DNA from: Xiphias gladius
Lineage: Eukaryota; Chordata; Actinopteri; Istiophoriformes; Xiphiidae
DNA: 64,000 bases
Assembly (NCBI RefSeq): GCF_016859285.1
Contig: NC_053411.1
Location: forward strand, 18,170,722 to 18,234,721
Reading direction: 5' to 3'
Below, in pieces: positions 35,265-49,400 of the stretch (within the stretch, counting starts at the first letter, position 1; every line of letters starts with the position of its first letter). Below the pieces are notes generated by a model. The model searched no databases, had not been told where the DNA came from, and saw only the letters and a program-made list of their open reading frames with translations. The position numbers and the translations under genes are program-made.

Positions 35265-38200
35265 TACATATCCATTTGAGGGCAAAAATAAAACCGATGT
35301 ACAATGTTGTTCATGTCATGGTGCAAACTGACAATGATACACACCCAAAGCCACGTGAGAGCACTTGCAAGGACAAAAGTAGCAGGTTTCTGTTGTGTTT
35401 ATCAAGGGATTTCTTTTAAGTTTTTCTTCTTCGTTTTGTTTTTTTTCCCCCGATTGTGAAAATTCAGAACAAAAGTTCCCTCGAATGGATGTGTACTCTA
35501 CAAACGAAATGTCTTTTCTTTTTTTACCTAACTCTGTATGTTTGCAATAAATTTTGAAAGTCAAGATTACTGAGAAGGCAATTCCTTCATATCAACTTTG
35601 AAACAACATTCATGTGTGTTACTGACATTAAGGCTGAATATCCAGCAAACAAGGCCCAGATTACTTTAGAAAAACAGTCTAATTTCGTTGAAACAATCAG
35701 TAGCGCCAACAAACCCAAAAATCTTCTACCAGCTCACTGTTGATGCGCGAGATCGGAGACTCAGCAGCACTATTGGGCGCTTAAGCAAAGTCGGAAAATG
35801 TACTTTTAACAGACTCTTGAACAGACTGACAATCTGAACAATTAGGGAAACGACTCTGTCTTTGGACTGACACCTTTTCATTTTAATCTTTTTTTTTTTT
35901 TTTTTGAGCATGCACTTATCCCGCAGTTTATAAACTATTTTGTCGTAGCTATCTGTAACAGTGGTGACAAGCCTTGTTAGCATTCAGCATTCAAACCAAT
36001 GTCTAGAAACAACCAAAGACTATTGCATTAGCTGGTCACTAGTCACACATTTTCTTACAAAATGGACAGTCTTAGCATTTCGAAATCGACCTTCTGACCT
36101 AACCAGCAGCAGCTCAGTGTCTATAAGGTTGGTCATTGTACTGTATTTTTGGCTACTGCTAACTTATTAGCTTTGCACTCAAAATGTCCATTGGTTTTCA
36201 ATCAGAAATGCGACGCTACCGAGCTGTTTTGGATGTCTTGCTAGCTTGAGTATTTTTTCCCTGCGGCATGAAAACTTTCATTTGCCAAAAAACGAATAGA
36301 ATAAAAAGTTTAAACGCTGATTCGTCCCCTCGCACCAGCCAATATAAAACGTGGCAAATGCCAACAATCATATTCTGATTCAACATAACAGATGAACTGT
36401 ATAAAAAGAAGAAATATAATGGGCACTTAAGAATTTCAATGCACACCGTGGAACACAATCAAATGGCAAGATAGAGAGATTAAAATACCTAATAAGATAA
36501 ATAAGTAATAAATAAATAGAAGTAATAACTTACATAGAGTTTACTACAAACCTTTGATCTGTTGTGAGCATAGTGTATTCATGTTATTGATTTTTATTTT
36601 TTATTTTTTATTCCTGCTTCAATAGAGACTGATAGACAACATAGTGTAAACAACTGGCCACAAGCTGTTCCTCTAACACAAGCGTCTGTTAGACGACAAA
36701 GATGTTTTCTGTATATAAATGATGCCGGTTCAAACTGTCCAACTGTGGGTTGATGTGAGCAACTTAAAAGCTTTTCTTGCCTATTCAATAGTTGATGTAA
36801 ATGCTTTGTATTATTCTGAATATTATCATCACATAGCGCTTTTTCCAAAGGTAATTTGTAAACGCTTCGCAGTCGTCCTTTACTGTACTTAACATTAAAT
36901 CTGCTCAGGTGCGGTTGAACTGTTTGTAAAATGGGAGTCGAATTCAGGTACGTTTGATGTCAACAATCACATAATACGGAGGCATGCGTCTAGAACACCG
37001 AGGTATTCTTCTGTGGGAGATGCACGGGCGAGCGACAGCACTTCTCGGAGCTCTCAGTGCCTCCTGGAAGCCTCAGCGGTGGTGGGATGCACCCAAACGT
37101 TCCAGAATTCCCTCCCCAGGGCCTCTTGTTTTTCCGGTGCCGAGATGGCGAGCAGAAGTGAGTGAGTGGGTAAAAACGTTCCTGATCCCAAATACGTTGG
37201 TTATTTCGAGCATTTTACAAGATATTATTAAAGGTATTCTCACAAATATATAGGATAGATTTATAGACATTCTTTTTTTTTCCTCCTTGCAACAGACACC
37301 TCAGGAAAAATATATGAACACTCAAACCAAGCATAGATGGGCAACGGTGCTCGTCAATCAACCCGACGGATCAGTCATTCGGACAATCAGAATCAGAGTC
37401 AAGCAATCGTATCTAATGATGAATCTATTGCCTACGATTTGTAAAGAATACTAGCATATGGCAAGAAAGAAAATAAACATTCCAGACAATCCTAATGTAC
37501 AAACAATGGACAACAGGCTAAAGGTGGCCCATGTCTTAGTCTACTAATAATTAACGACCATTCCAGAGCAAAATGTTTTTGACACAACATCTTCATTTAA
37601 CGATATAGTCAAAGGAAATCTGACTGTGTGAGACTGCCATTTTTATTTTCTATTTTTTTTGCCAATTCTTTGCTTCATATTTACAGATTGACGCTGGGAG
37701 TTTCCCGGGGCAACTCCGGTGCTCTACTGCTGGACCAGTTTAAAGTCCCGTAAGTGCTTTGCTCAAGCGCACCCTGACAACCTCCGAGAGTCGGTAGCCG
37801 GAATTAGCCCCAAATGTTAGAGTGGATGTTGATGTACAAATGTAAACTACTGTACAAAAGCTGTAGGTGAAAGTTACGTTGGTGATGTGGAGTAACACGC
37901 TGTGTCAAACCAAGACATAGACCTCTTTTAGCTCGCTGGCCATTATTTTACCTGTTAGATACAATACAAGAAGGCCGAACAATCGAAAACTTTCAATCTT
38001 CCATTCCATTCTCTCCGAATCACCATCCTTTCTTCATTCATTTATGCCTTTGATGCCTCTTCGATCCCTTTATCCATCATTAACTCCATTGCGGGTTTAG
38101 GGAAGCAGTGGTTTCCAAGGATTATTTCGTCCTCCAGTCTTTCGGTCTTTATTTTTGTCATCCTCTCCTTTTTAAAGCCTTTTTTTCATTCAGTCCCCTG

Positions 38201-38739
38201 TTGCTCTCCTCACGCAGACCTGGGAGAAAGGCGGGCTTTTAGAATTTGACATCCTTAATTCACCTTTGCATCTCTGTTTTTACTCCAGCCTTGCATCCCT
38301 CCTGCACCCCATTCTGCAATATATCTCAAATTTGCATGAAGGCAGACGGTTTTTATCCTTCCGTTACCCCTTATCTGCCATTTAACAATCTTCAGACGTT
38401 TAAAAGGATGTAGTCCAAAGAACCAGTGTTTGTTCCACCATCTCCTGCTGTCCACTGTTTCATTTTTTCGATGATCTTTCTTTATCAAAATCAGCAAAGA
38501 GGTCAAGACTAGCCTTTACTTTCATCGTAGCCTTGTGATGGAACGATGGCTCTGCTAATCCTTCCTCTTTGTTCGTTCGTCGCTTTTAGCCATCCTTCTT
38601 CCATCGTTACAGTTAGCAATGGAGGTTCATGTGATAATTCCTAAAATTTTACATCATGCGTCGTATCTCTCCTCTTCCACGACTGCTCCCCCCCAACCCT
38701 CCCTCCTGCCTCCGCTTCACTTCTCCATCCAAGCCTCCA
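35265..38739 (-). other. trim2 3' untranslated and flanking region
   Basis: AT-rich DNA downstream of the trim2 stop codon with no coding domain on either strand. Mammalian TRIM2 has a long 3' UTR, so much of this may be transcribed. Candidate minus-strand AATAAA signals occur as TTTATT on the plus strand (for example near 36594-36608), but I cannot choose the true end. Confidence 0.4.
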
Positions 38740-41700
38740 TCATTGCAGGTAGCGGTAGACTTTGAAGCAGTGGTTGCCAGAGTCAGCCACTACCACATGT
38801 CCGTCTGAGGTCAGAGCCAGACCTTGGGGTCCATACAGAGGGTCCGCCGACGTGTTGATGTAAGAAAGGAAGGAACCACTGCCGTCAAACACCTGGAAAT
38901 GTTGGAACAGGGACAGGAAATGTTTTGATAAATCCAATAATTTTCCCAGAAGCGCCTTCTTATTGTCACAAGTTGACAAGCACTGCACGGCACTGTCGTA
39001 CCTGTATTCTGCTATTGCCCCAGTCAGCTACGATGATGTTCCCATTAACATCCACAGCTACGCCAGTGGGAGCGTTGAACTGGCCATTTCCCTCACCGTT
39101 TGAGCCGAATTTCAAAACCAGCTCGCCCTCAGGGGTGAAAACCTGACCGGGTCAGAGAAACAGAAAGAGTCAGAACCCATACTCATGTGTCATGTTAAAG
39201 CTGCCTTCAGCGAAACATTAAATATGTACCTGTTCACCAAGATAACACTAGACTAAGGGTGCTTTTTTTCATTGATGTTTAGTCAGTACCTTGACAGAGT
39301 GGTTATGGAAGTCGGTCACGATGATCTCATTGTTATTGTTCACTGCTGCAAAGTGTGGACCTTCAGGACAGGGACACAAAAACAACAAAAACAGGTTGGG
39401 CTTTAAGTGATGACACTTCGGCTGACACTTCAGTTGCTCTCAGCACTTACACTCCAGCGGACACTTGAACTATTATCACTGCTTACACCTCAAGTGCCAC
39501 TTCAACACCTTTAGCTGCTTTGACTTTGACTAAAACTTGAACTGCTTCAAGAGCTCACACTTCATCTATTTAACTTCCTAACTGTTTATGCTTCAGTTGC
39601 TTTCAGATGACACTTTAACTGCTTTCAGTTATTACACTTCATATAACACTTGACCTGTTTTGATGTGTTACTAAGACTGACATTAAAGCCGCTTCAACCA
39701 TTTAACACTTAAACTGCTATTAGCAATTAGACTTGAACTGCCCTTAACGGACACTTTAGTTACAGTGACTGAACTTCATGTATCACTTTAGCTAACAGCT
39801 TACTGGCCATCAGTGATTACACTTTAGCTGGCACTTAAAATTGCACTCAAACTGCTTTCAGTGACTAGACTTTAACTTATATCTAACGGCTTTTAGTAAT
39901 TACACTTCATCCAACACTTCAGCTGCTTTCAGTGATTATACTTCAACTGACGCCTCAGCCACTTTTAGTGGTGTGTTTACACCTCATCTAACACTTTAAC
40001 ATCAGGTTAATTTTTCACATTTCAAAAGTTTCCAAGAAATCAACAATTTAAGACATTTTAGTCTGTTTCCAGTTATTTCAACTGCAGTTTTCAGTGCAAA
40101 TGAGCACAAATAGTCCAGTTGCCCTCGATTCAGCCGATCTTAGGTAACCATGACCTAGATGACTGAGAATCTTCAGACAAATGAGCACATATACATTTTC
40201 ATCTGCAATCTTTGCTTTACTACTTAAGAATTATTTTGTTTTCTATAATGAGCCAATGTGGTACAGACAGCAGTCTTAGTCAATAATCAAGTACCTGTGC
40301 ATGTGACAGTAAACTGTGTAATTTAAATTAATTGGAAGAACAAAACATTAAATACTAGAATGGTTGTGGACAGTTTATTTCTCTGAACAACCAATACCTG
40401 CAAACTGCTTGTCACCATTGCCTCGACTACCAAACTTGGTGATGAGCTTGCCAGTCAGCTGGAAGATGAAGACAGTGCACGACTTGTTGTCGACCACGAT
40501 CACATGACCGTTCTGGTCCACAGACACGCCCTTGGGGCCCATAAGTCTGCCGGAGCCGAGCTTCGCCTGATGAACAACAAATACAGTCAATGAGGATGAA
40601 GAATCATTCAACAAAACTTAAGATGTTAGTTTTTTGCAGAAAAGCATTAAAATTTCCTAAAAGGTGAAATACAATTTATATTTCTACAGTGACGCTCAAA
40701 TTCTAAAGTTCTAAAGAATCATCTTCATCCACTAAAAGCTCAAAGCCACAACGACACACGTACCTTGAACTTGCCCTCGCTGGAGAAGATGCTGACCCAC
40801 TTGTTGTCATAGTCGGCGATGATGATGTCACCGCTGGGGTGTACGGCCACGCCTGTGGGGCGCTGCAGTTGCCCCGGCGACCGTCCCCGCACCCCAAAAC
40901 GACTCTTGAATTCCCCCTCGTTGGAGAAAATCTGGTTTGGGGAGATGCTTGTGAGGACCCTCATAGATAAAATGCATTCCTTAGCCTAAACCTATATATT
41001 CAACCTTAACCCTAAAACCAGGTCTCACTCCTCAAACAGCCTTTTGAAGACATGAGGGCTGGACAGAATGTGGTTTTTTTTTACCTGGACACACTGATTG
41101 TTGCTGTCGGCGATCAGTATCCTGCCGTTGGAGGAGGCAGCCACTCCTTGAAGGTTGGTGAACTCTCCTTTATTCCTCCCCTTGGTTCCTGAAGAGAGCA
41201 GGAAATATCAGACGGAATTTATTTCAAGCATCTGTTCAGGCTGTTCTGGCTTTTCTGTTAGGCCTGTTTATTCTTGGGATACAGAGATATTTGTTTTATC
41301 TGTAACTGTGGCATCAGCCTATGACCGTGTGACGGCCAGACCGCTGGGGCTTAAATGGCCTCAGTTTCTTGAAATCATGTTTGTTTGTTCCATATGAGGA
41401 TATTAACCCATTGAACACTGGGCTTTTTGCTCCCTTGTAGTCATATAATTCATATGTTGTGGTGGACATTTTCATGTGATTGGTGCTACACACATTGTAG
41501 GACCATTTTTTTAAAAACAAGTTTCTACATAACTTGAGACACCGGGACATTCTGAGACTAAGTAATGTCACATACTGTACCGATAAAGCTTGCATGTATA
41601 TTCATGCATTTCATCACCCCTATTGTTTTTGTATTGTTTTTTTATTTCTAGTTGGGATCAACATGTTCTGGCACTTCAGGTCCCATAATACTACGAGTGA

Positions 41701-44700
41701 TGCAAATACCTAAAGTATAATGTTGCTATGGATTGAGTGGTGAGGGCTTCACCGTGAACCCCATTTTCAGCCAATTTTTGTTTATATTTCGGTGAATTTG
41801 CTCCATGAAAAGTCATTAACTCTATTAGGTACTAACATCTCCCGCATGCGCTGTAACAATGCAAGCAGACAGCGATAACTGGAGCCAGCCAGGCTCAACC
41901 AGGCGCCACCCTGTTACCCAAATTTGGATTTTTCTACAAGTATTCAGATTCTGTCCAGATGAATGTCTCACCGATCCTGAAGATGAGGTCATCCTCAATG
42001 GGGTTCTGAGTTTTACGTCGTGGAGTGCCCAGGGCGCTGCTGGCCCTTTTGGAGCCCTTCTTCTTCTGCCCAGGGGACTTCCCTCGTCTCTTGGCCCCCT
42101 CAGAAGAGCCTGTGGATGGGGTGGCGTTGGCTATTGAGCTGGTTGCCGTGGTGGTGGAAGGAGACACCTGGAGGGACAGCGACGGTGGGAGAATACGTTG
42201 CTTACAAGTATTAATTTTAGGTGTTTAGGTAGTGTTCTTGCGGCATGCAGAGCAACAGAACAATGCATGTAAACTGCATGTGAAAAGGTTCAGTACAGCC
42301 TTCCCCAGCTTGCATACTAACTTGGGGGTGCCACAATAGAATCGTGTTACCTTTCTAAAGGGGTCAGTATGGTTCAACCAAAATGCTTGTGGGATCGTCG
42401 AAGTGCGTCACAAACCTCCTCCCACCACACCTTTCCGACATCTGAGTTGGCAGGGATGCAACTGCTGTGGCATCCATTTTAGTAACTTTCTGAAACCGAC
42501 AATGTGACAATCACGCCCACTTCATGCAGTGATTGGTCAGGTGCGTGGAGGTGAGAAAGTATGTGGGGTTTGAACCTCTCGCTCAAGCTCTCTTTTTCAT
42601 TCTCCACAGGACAACCTACGTCATTTCTCTGTATGTACAAACAAGCGCAACAACATGAATGCCTTGGAGGCAAGATTGTCCAAAGGCATGCACCATTACC
42701 CCCACGATAATCACGTCTTAATATTCTTTATCAGGCGTGGTCAGATGACACGTCATACGAACTAGTTGGTTTTGAGAACCCCCCCAACCGTAGCTCTACA
42801 TCACAACTCAGGCTGCCAGGAGTTCACTCATTAGTCGTGTTGGCCAACGGGAAAGTAAAAATTCACCTTTTTTTTTATGACAAACTAAGACATGGCTCCG
42901 CAAACACACTCTCCACCCACCTCTACTTCTGCCTCTAAGGCCTTGGTGACAGTCAGTTTGAAGGGACTTCCTTTGATGTGCTGGTCGTACAGACGGAGAG
43001 CCAGTGAGAAGTTGCCCTCCTTCGGCAGCGTGTACACAAACTCGTAAGTCCCGTTCTTGTGGTCCACTATTTCACCGTCCACTATGCTGCCATCTGGGGT
43101 GAACACCTGGATTAACACATGGGTAACGTTTTGTGAGTTTTTCTCGTGAGTCAACAGAATCGCACTGCGTTTTATTTGACTATGGGCGTAAAAATTAACC
43201 TCAGCTGACAGGATCGCATTGCCGCTCTTGCAGGCTCCCCCTGACTTGTCTCTTGTTACTATGGTGACCGAGGAAGGATTACCCACAACACACTGCTCCA
43301 GGCCAGCACCCATGGCTTCACTCTGGCTTGCCACCGCACTGAGGAAGAGTAGGAAGACGAGGGTTGATGAGGGTGAGTCGAATGAGTTTTAAATGCAAAA
43401 ACACTTATTTAGGACGGGCCTGAATATTTTGTGTTAGCACGGTTGCACCTGGTCGTGACGATGGTCCCCAGGTTGTGTATGGACTTCCTCAGCCCGTCCG
43501 TCTCCATCACCAGATCCAGCTGGTCGTTCTCCTCTGGCTGACATGGCAGGCCAAAGCTGGCCAGCTCCGCCAGCCTCTCCCCCAGCTCCCGCTCTGCCTG
43601 CAGGCTCGCCACGCACGCCTCCCCAGCCAGAGCCTCCTCCGTCTGGGTACAGGTAGCAGTGATGTCCTCCTCTCCCCGAACGAGGTTGTCTACCTGGGCC
43701 TGGAGGACCTGGACACAGAGAGAGAAGACCTTTATGACATTTTTATTGTTTTGTTTGGTGTGTTTTATTTAGCAAAGTATCCTAGTGGCAGGAGAGGTTG
43801 CACTTTTACTGCCAAAAATAACAACTCTGCCTGACAACCAAAATCTTGTTTTGCCCCCCACCCCAAAAAAAAATCTTGCTTCTGGACATGTGTGCACCTT
43901 CTGTTTGAGTCCATACGTGACCTCCAGCTCCATCAGCAGAACGCTCTTCCGGACATCCAGCTGCTTGTGCAGGTCCTCGAAGCTCGACTGGATGTCCTCC
44001 TCGATGGAAGCTCTCTGATTGGTCAGCTGCTGGAGGATCTCCTTAACGAAGGACAGGGCATCTGAGATCTGGGGGAGTCTGGGGGCATACAAATGATTTC
44101 AAGGTGAAAACCTGTTTAATTTTCTTTCTACAGTAATTCTGTTTTACTCCATTGCTTACCACACTGAATATTCAGTTGTGCAACCCAGTATAAATATACA
44201 GTAGTTTGATAATTTTTTTAATTTGGGAATGAAAATGTTTCCCTCTGTCCCCTGATACATTTCTAAGACGAGACACGCCGTGCATCTGTTTGTACGCCTG
44301 ACAGGGTGCCTGACCGCTTGTTTAGCCTCTTGTGCAGAGCCAAAACAGCTGAAATGGGATTTCTGCCATTGTGTTGTTGTTGGTCCATAGTGCTCCACTT
44401 CCCCTCTTAACTTCATTAACTGTCTGTCGTTAGTTGTTCACGCCTGTGTATTCCCTGTGCGTCCTTATGCAGCAGGGGAATGTAACTGAGTACGTTTAAC
44501 TAATACATTTTTGAGGTACTTGCACTTTTCTTGAGTATTTCCATTCTATGCTACTTTATGCTATCCTCTACTCGCCTGCAGCTCAGAGGGAAATATTGTA
44601 CTTTTTGCTCCAAAAGATTTACTTCAAATATTTAGTTTGATTGACATTTTACAAACAAAACATATTATCAATATATAAAATACGATGCATTGTTAGAGAT

Positions 44701-46466
44701 GAAACTACCCGGCAACATGTAAATTAGTTAGAGTTAGCTTCACCTTCACCTGCTAAAACATTAACACGCTGACATTAATACAACTGTAATAATAATAATT
44801 ATTAGATGATGTAAAATCAATAATACATCATTTACATTTATCTGCATTATGAGTACACATACATTACCCTGATAATACTTATGTACTTTTCACTTAAGTA
44901 ACAGAAATACCAGCAGACAGTCTCACAGAACTGGCTTAAATGACAAATCGCTAATAAACTCGCTCTTGTGCAGCTTTCTTGTTGTGTTTTGTGAAGTTTT
45001 TGTCAACCACTGAACAAGGGGGATATTTGCAAAGCAAGAATATTGGAATTAAATGAGAATCTTGTCCTAATGACTGTACATGGAAGTTTGAGTTCAATAT
45101 AAATCAGTGCCGCTGCCACATCAGGGTAACAGATAAACAGGCTCAATAAAGTAAGAAAAGAGCAAACTGAAACGGAAAGTTTATCGAAGAACTGATTGAC
45201 TGACATCTGATATTTGGTTATCATAGTTTTAAATTTCACAGCACAGCAGTGAGCGCTCAGCACCAGCAGCATGAAGACACTCAGGAACAAGGATCACTTA
45301 ACCGTTTACCGTTCCACAGTAAGTGCAGTCGTCAAACCTGGTTTGCGGTTCCCACCGCGACCCGTACCTGCTCTGCACGATCCCCAGCCTCTCCTGCAGG
45401 CTGCTGCGGTGCTGCTCCAGGGCCTCGCTGAGGGGCACCTTAGGGTGCTCTTCGTGGTCCGACACGCAGTCCTCACACAGCGCACACTCGCAGGTCAAAC
45501 AGTACAGGTCAGCCACCTGGAGATGAACAGGAAGAAAGAAAGAGGGGAGAGGGGTTCCCTGCTCAAACTAGACTAAGTGCTCAAATGACGTTGAAACAAC
45601 ATTACCTGCCTTTGATTTAGGGTGATGGTGAGGCTGACACCCAACCCGAGCCCATCATATCTCGACAAGGTATTGGGTTTCAGGCTGTTCTGTCGAGCTG
45701 TTGTTATTCTTAAACGTGATTCCATGATAAATATTTTTGCCAGCCTGCAGCCTTGTGTGTCACATGTAGCCAGTAAGTGCAGCTAATGTTCAGTAACGGA
45801 TGAAATGTTTCAAAAATGAAGGTCGTACACGTTGTGTTCGGGTCTCAAATTTTGCAGTACCAGTTATCTTCAGTCAGGTCGGGACACGAAGGAATAGTTT
45901 AACATTTTGGGAAATACAGTTACTGTATTTGTATATTGTATATCCCACAATGTCAAACTATTCTTCGAATGACTCATGTTAAATGGGAGTTTATGTGACA
46001 TTAATAAAAAATGTTGTCTCATTGTGCTTCTGTACTGAAACGGGAGGTTGTGAGTGAGCTCTGCAACCCAGCCCAAACTCCACAGGTCCTGACAAAGTAC
46101 TGAGTTTCAGGTTGTGCGGTTTCTTAAAGCTTCCGTGAGCACTTATGCAGGTACCGGCTGAGTTCAGGTCCCAGTTTTCGCCCCGTGCAGAACCCGAAAT
46201 TGTAGCCAAACGTCTGATGGAAAATAATTTCACTTTTTGTGCTCGCTCAAGTTGGAATGTTAGATTTTTGTCCCCCAAGAATCCGTACAGGATTTTTACA
46301 TCACCATAAGTAAACAAATGGTTGAAGAGAAAAATAAATACAACGCATGTGTGTGTGGTATTCCTACCTTCCCTGCATGTTGCGGGCAGGTGTTTTTGCC
46401 AGGTGGAGCCTCCAGGACGGTGCAGTCCTCACTGCTGCTATCTGGGGAGTGTTGGTGGGCCTCCAT
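38740..46466 (-). CDS. trim2: tripartite-motif protein TRIM2 (B-box, coiled coil, filamin, NHL)
   Basis: Neuronal E3 ubiquitin ligase family member with C-terminal NHL propeller. Minus-strand exons: 46466-46368, 45516-45368, 44078-43898, 43708-43449, 43338-43200, 43106-42921, 42167-41972, 41188-41085, 40931-40764, 40566-40398, 39360-39290, 39142-39002, 38892-38740. They sum to 2016 nt, or 671 residues plus stop. The order is B-box (CPQH...[12 protein letters not shown]...HEEH), coiled coil ([18 protein letters not shown]), filamin repeat ([23 protein letters not shown]), a Ser/Lys linker, and NHL repeats ([20 protein letters not shown] to the end [12 protein letters not shown]). TRIM2 fits better than TRIM3 ([28 protein letters not shown]), and rnf175 is its neighbour here as in humans. 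The RING exon that should precede 46466 was not found. The 46466 boundary follows a CAG and also begins with ATG. Confidence 0.9.
39405..40010. repeat. degenerate minisatellite in a trim2 intron
   Basis: Diverged tandem repeats of roughly 40 bp, built from ACACTTCAACTGCTTTCAGT and GATTACACTTCA with many variants. CTGCTTTCAG or close forms recur at about 39605, 39625, 39850 and 39923. It fills most of one intron between two NHL exons. Old and non-coding. Confidence 0.65.
44095..45300. other. trim2 intron, AT-rich
   Basis: Intron between the B-box and coiled-coil exons. No other gene, strong repeat or RNA was recognised, though 44460-44900 has the style of a diverged interspersed repeat ('GAGTACTTGCACTTTTCTTG', 'CTACTTTATG'). 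Confidence 0.4.
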
Positions 46467-46469
46467 CTG

Positions 46470-49400
46470 CGAGTGGCAGCCTGGTGGGTGTGAACCTCCG
46501 AACACACCCCTTATTCCACGCTGCGGCCAGGGGGAGGGGCTGGATGTTCCGATAAAACTCTTCCTACCGTCTGCTTGTATTGTTCACTTTTGTAAGCTTC
46601 TCGTCTCACGCTTTAGTCCATTGTTCAACCGAGGCCGAGAGCCAAAACATGAAAATGAACTCCTTACAATAGCTCTTGGCACATGTGGGATCTTTGGAGG
46701 GACATGGCAAAGGAGAGGTTAAACACACAGACACACCACCTTCTAGAGTCTGCAGTCAAATCTGAGGGATTAAACGTCCACGTTTCCCTCTTTTTCTGCA
46801 GGACTTTCCCACACAGCACCCAGAGTAGAGTGCCGTAAATTCAGATGTAGGTGGTGTTGTACAGTAATGTCAGTGAACAGTCATCCACTTTTGTCAAAGC
46901 TTGACTTTGTCGATCTCTCTGCTGCTAAGAGGAGGGGCTACAGTTTCAGACATGCCCTTTATTTGAGCCTGTAGTCACCTTTACATTCCTGCTGGGTTAA
47001 AAAGGGGGGTCCAGGCAACCAGAAGTCCACAAATTGTCCATTTAAAACATCCTTCTGCTTCCATGTGTTGTCTATTCCAGGAGTGATATATATGTATATG
47101 CTGAAACAGCAAAGACAGAGTGAGCGGCGATCCAATCCTCTTTAGGTCTCACGTGGGGGAAAATGACAGACTTTGGTGTTGATTTAATTCACCGAGGGTT
47201 TAAACAGAGGACAGTCTCTGCTGCGTCCTGGGGAGAAGAAAGAGGGATGAGGATTGGGTGGGAAAGAAAAAAAAATTAACACCTAGCTCACAACTCTTGA
47301 CTGTGCACTTTCATACTCTGTCATGCTTTGTCATGGGTAGGTTAGATTTCTTTCCGAATGTAGATCATTATGAGAAGGCCTCGTTCACAGCTCTAGTTCC
47401 TGTAGGGTTAAACACATGGCGCAGAACTGCTTTAAGCTGCGTTTCCTTTACTCACCACTAGACGGTGTTCCAAGAATCTCTGACCACGTCGAAGTAATTC
47501 GGAAAACCTCAAACTTGATTGCCTTCAGGGTATTTTCCTCGACTGACGTGGGTCTAATGCTAAGATCTTACTAAATACCTTTGTCTTTTTAAATGGTCAG
47601 TGTGTCAGATTAGAGTCAGAGTCACAAAATCTTAATGTGACTCGGCCAAGAGATATGGGCGCGCTATATGCGTTCTAGTTTCCGTAACTTGAGTGATATA
47701 CGTAGGAAGCGCCTGCGACTAGGCTTTGCAAATAACCGCGATTTGCATATTACCTTCTGAACTAATCGATTAATCGCTTTGTCCGCTAAAGTTTCCCAGA
47801 GCCCAAGACGACGTGTTAGTATAAGCGCTTGTTTTGTTTGACCAACACTCCAAGACCAAAAAATCATAATTATCACATGTAGGATTTTCTTCGGGATTTT
47901 CCGAGTGGAAGAGCCTCTTTCTTGTCTACGTGTTTTCGCAGTTGAAGCGTGCTATCTTCTCCTACTTGTTAACGCCACCGAAAACGTCATGGAAGTTTAC
48001 AAACTCCGTCAGATCAAAAAAAATTCTGACACAGTATTTTTTTGTTTTGGGACATCGTGGGTTGTCCCAGATGTTGCGTCAGACACAATACAAAACAAAA
48101 AATTGTCTCTCAATTCTCATTCTCCGTTTTCTGTATTGCAGCAATACTAGTGATTTAAATGGTGACCTCACTTATATGTCGTCCGACCACCAGGGGCAGT
48201 ACTGGGCGCTCCGCAGCTGAGTCGTACTCAAGCCGATGAGCGAAGAAGCGGTCCTGCAGCATCTTGAATCATACATGATTAGTATTGAACTCAATGGAAA
48301 GGACCTTTCTCTATCGCAAAAAAAAAAAAAGAAAAAGTTTTTGCTACTTAGCCTCCCGATGTTTCTCCGAAGCTTTTAGGTGAAGATTTGCTTCCATCCG
48401 CAAAATTTGTATTGTTAACATTCTTCCCATAAAATGTTATGAGCAAATCTGTAACTTAAATACAGGAGTTTCAGGAGATGGAACATCGCTAGCTAGCTAC
48501 CAGACCTGTTGGGTAACTTAAATTGCGCAGAATTAATTGCTGAGATTGGGGAAAATCCCTAAAACAACACTAAAACGTCGGACAGGTCGAGAAGCACGAG
48601 CGGTAAGATGATCAGACTCTTAGGAAGCAAACCCTTATTGAGAAGAAAAATTAAAAGCAAATGGTAAAATTATTACCCAAGCTGTCCGCTCCTGGTCCGA
48701 CCTTGTGTGCGCAGTTTTCCTTTGCAATGGAGAATTGTTGATGACTTTTCAGGCATGTTCTCTTTTAGCCTTATCTTCATAGAAAGCGATTTAGAAGATC
48801 TGGAAAAACCGTTGGCTAGCTGTCTGATCATCTCAACACTGGTGTTTCTGGATTTGTTTACGTCTCCATAGTCCCGGACCTGTATAATATGTACAATGAA
48901 TGATGGCGGAAAACGACAAAAGTAAAAACCTAATCTCTAATCTCCTTTCATCTCTAATTGTCAAAGCCACAGTGGCAGCTGTTAGCAAAAATTGCGTAGC
49001 CTCCCTTTAATGTTTATATGCTAATGGTACCATTTAGTCAGTGTTTTTGCTAGTGTGCCGATCAGATGTAAAGTTGTTGCTGTCCTCGCAGCATGTTTCT
49101 CATAATTAGCATCAGCTACAGCCCCTCTTACAAAACGCCAATGTAGAAATCAAACTGTCATATTAAGCAATTTTTTTGAACGCATTCATGTACAGAAGAA
49201 ATGCCAATAAAACATGGGTTGCAGCTGAAAAACTCCCGGATGGTACAATCCACATTAGGAACCTGTACAGCAAGCCCAGGGACAGATGGTGCAATCCACA
49301 GATGTGGGGAGGAAGGTGTAGCACCAACAGGAGAAGTGAATAAGGAGTAAGACACTCATAAAGAGCTTCTGGGAGCAGTAATGTAGGTCACTGAAATGTC

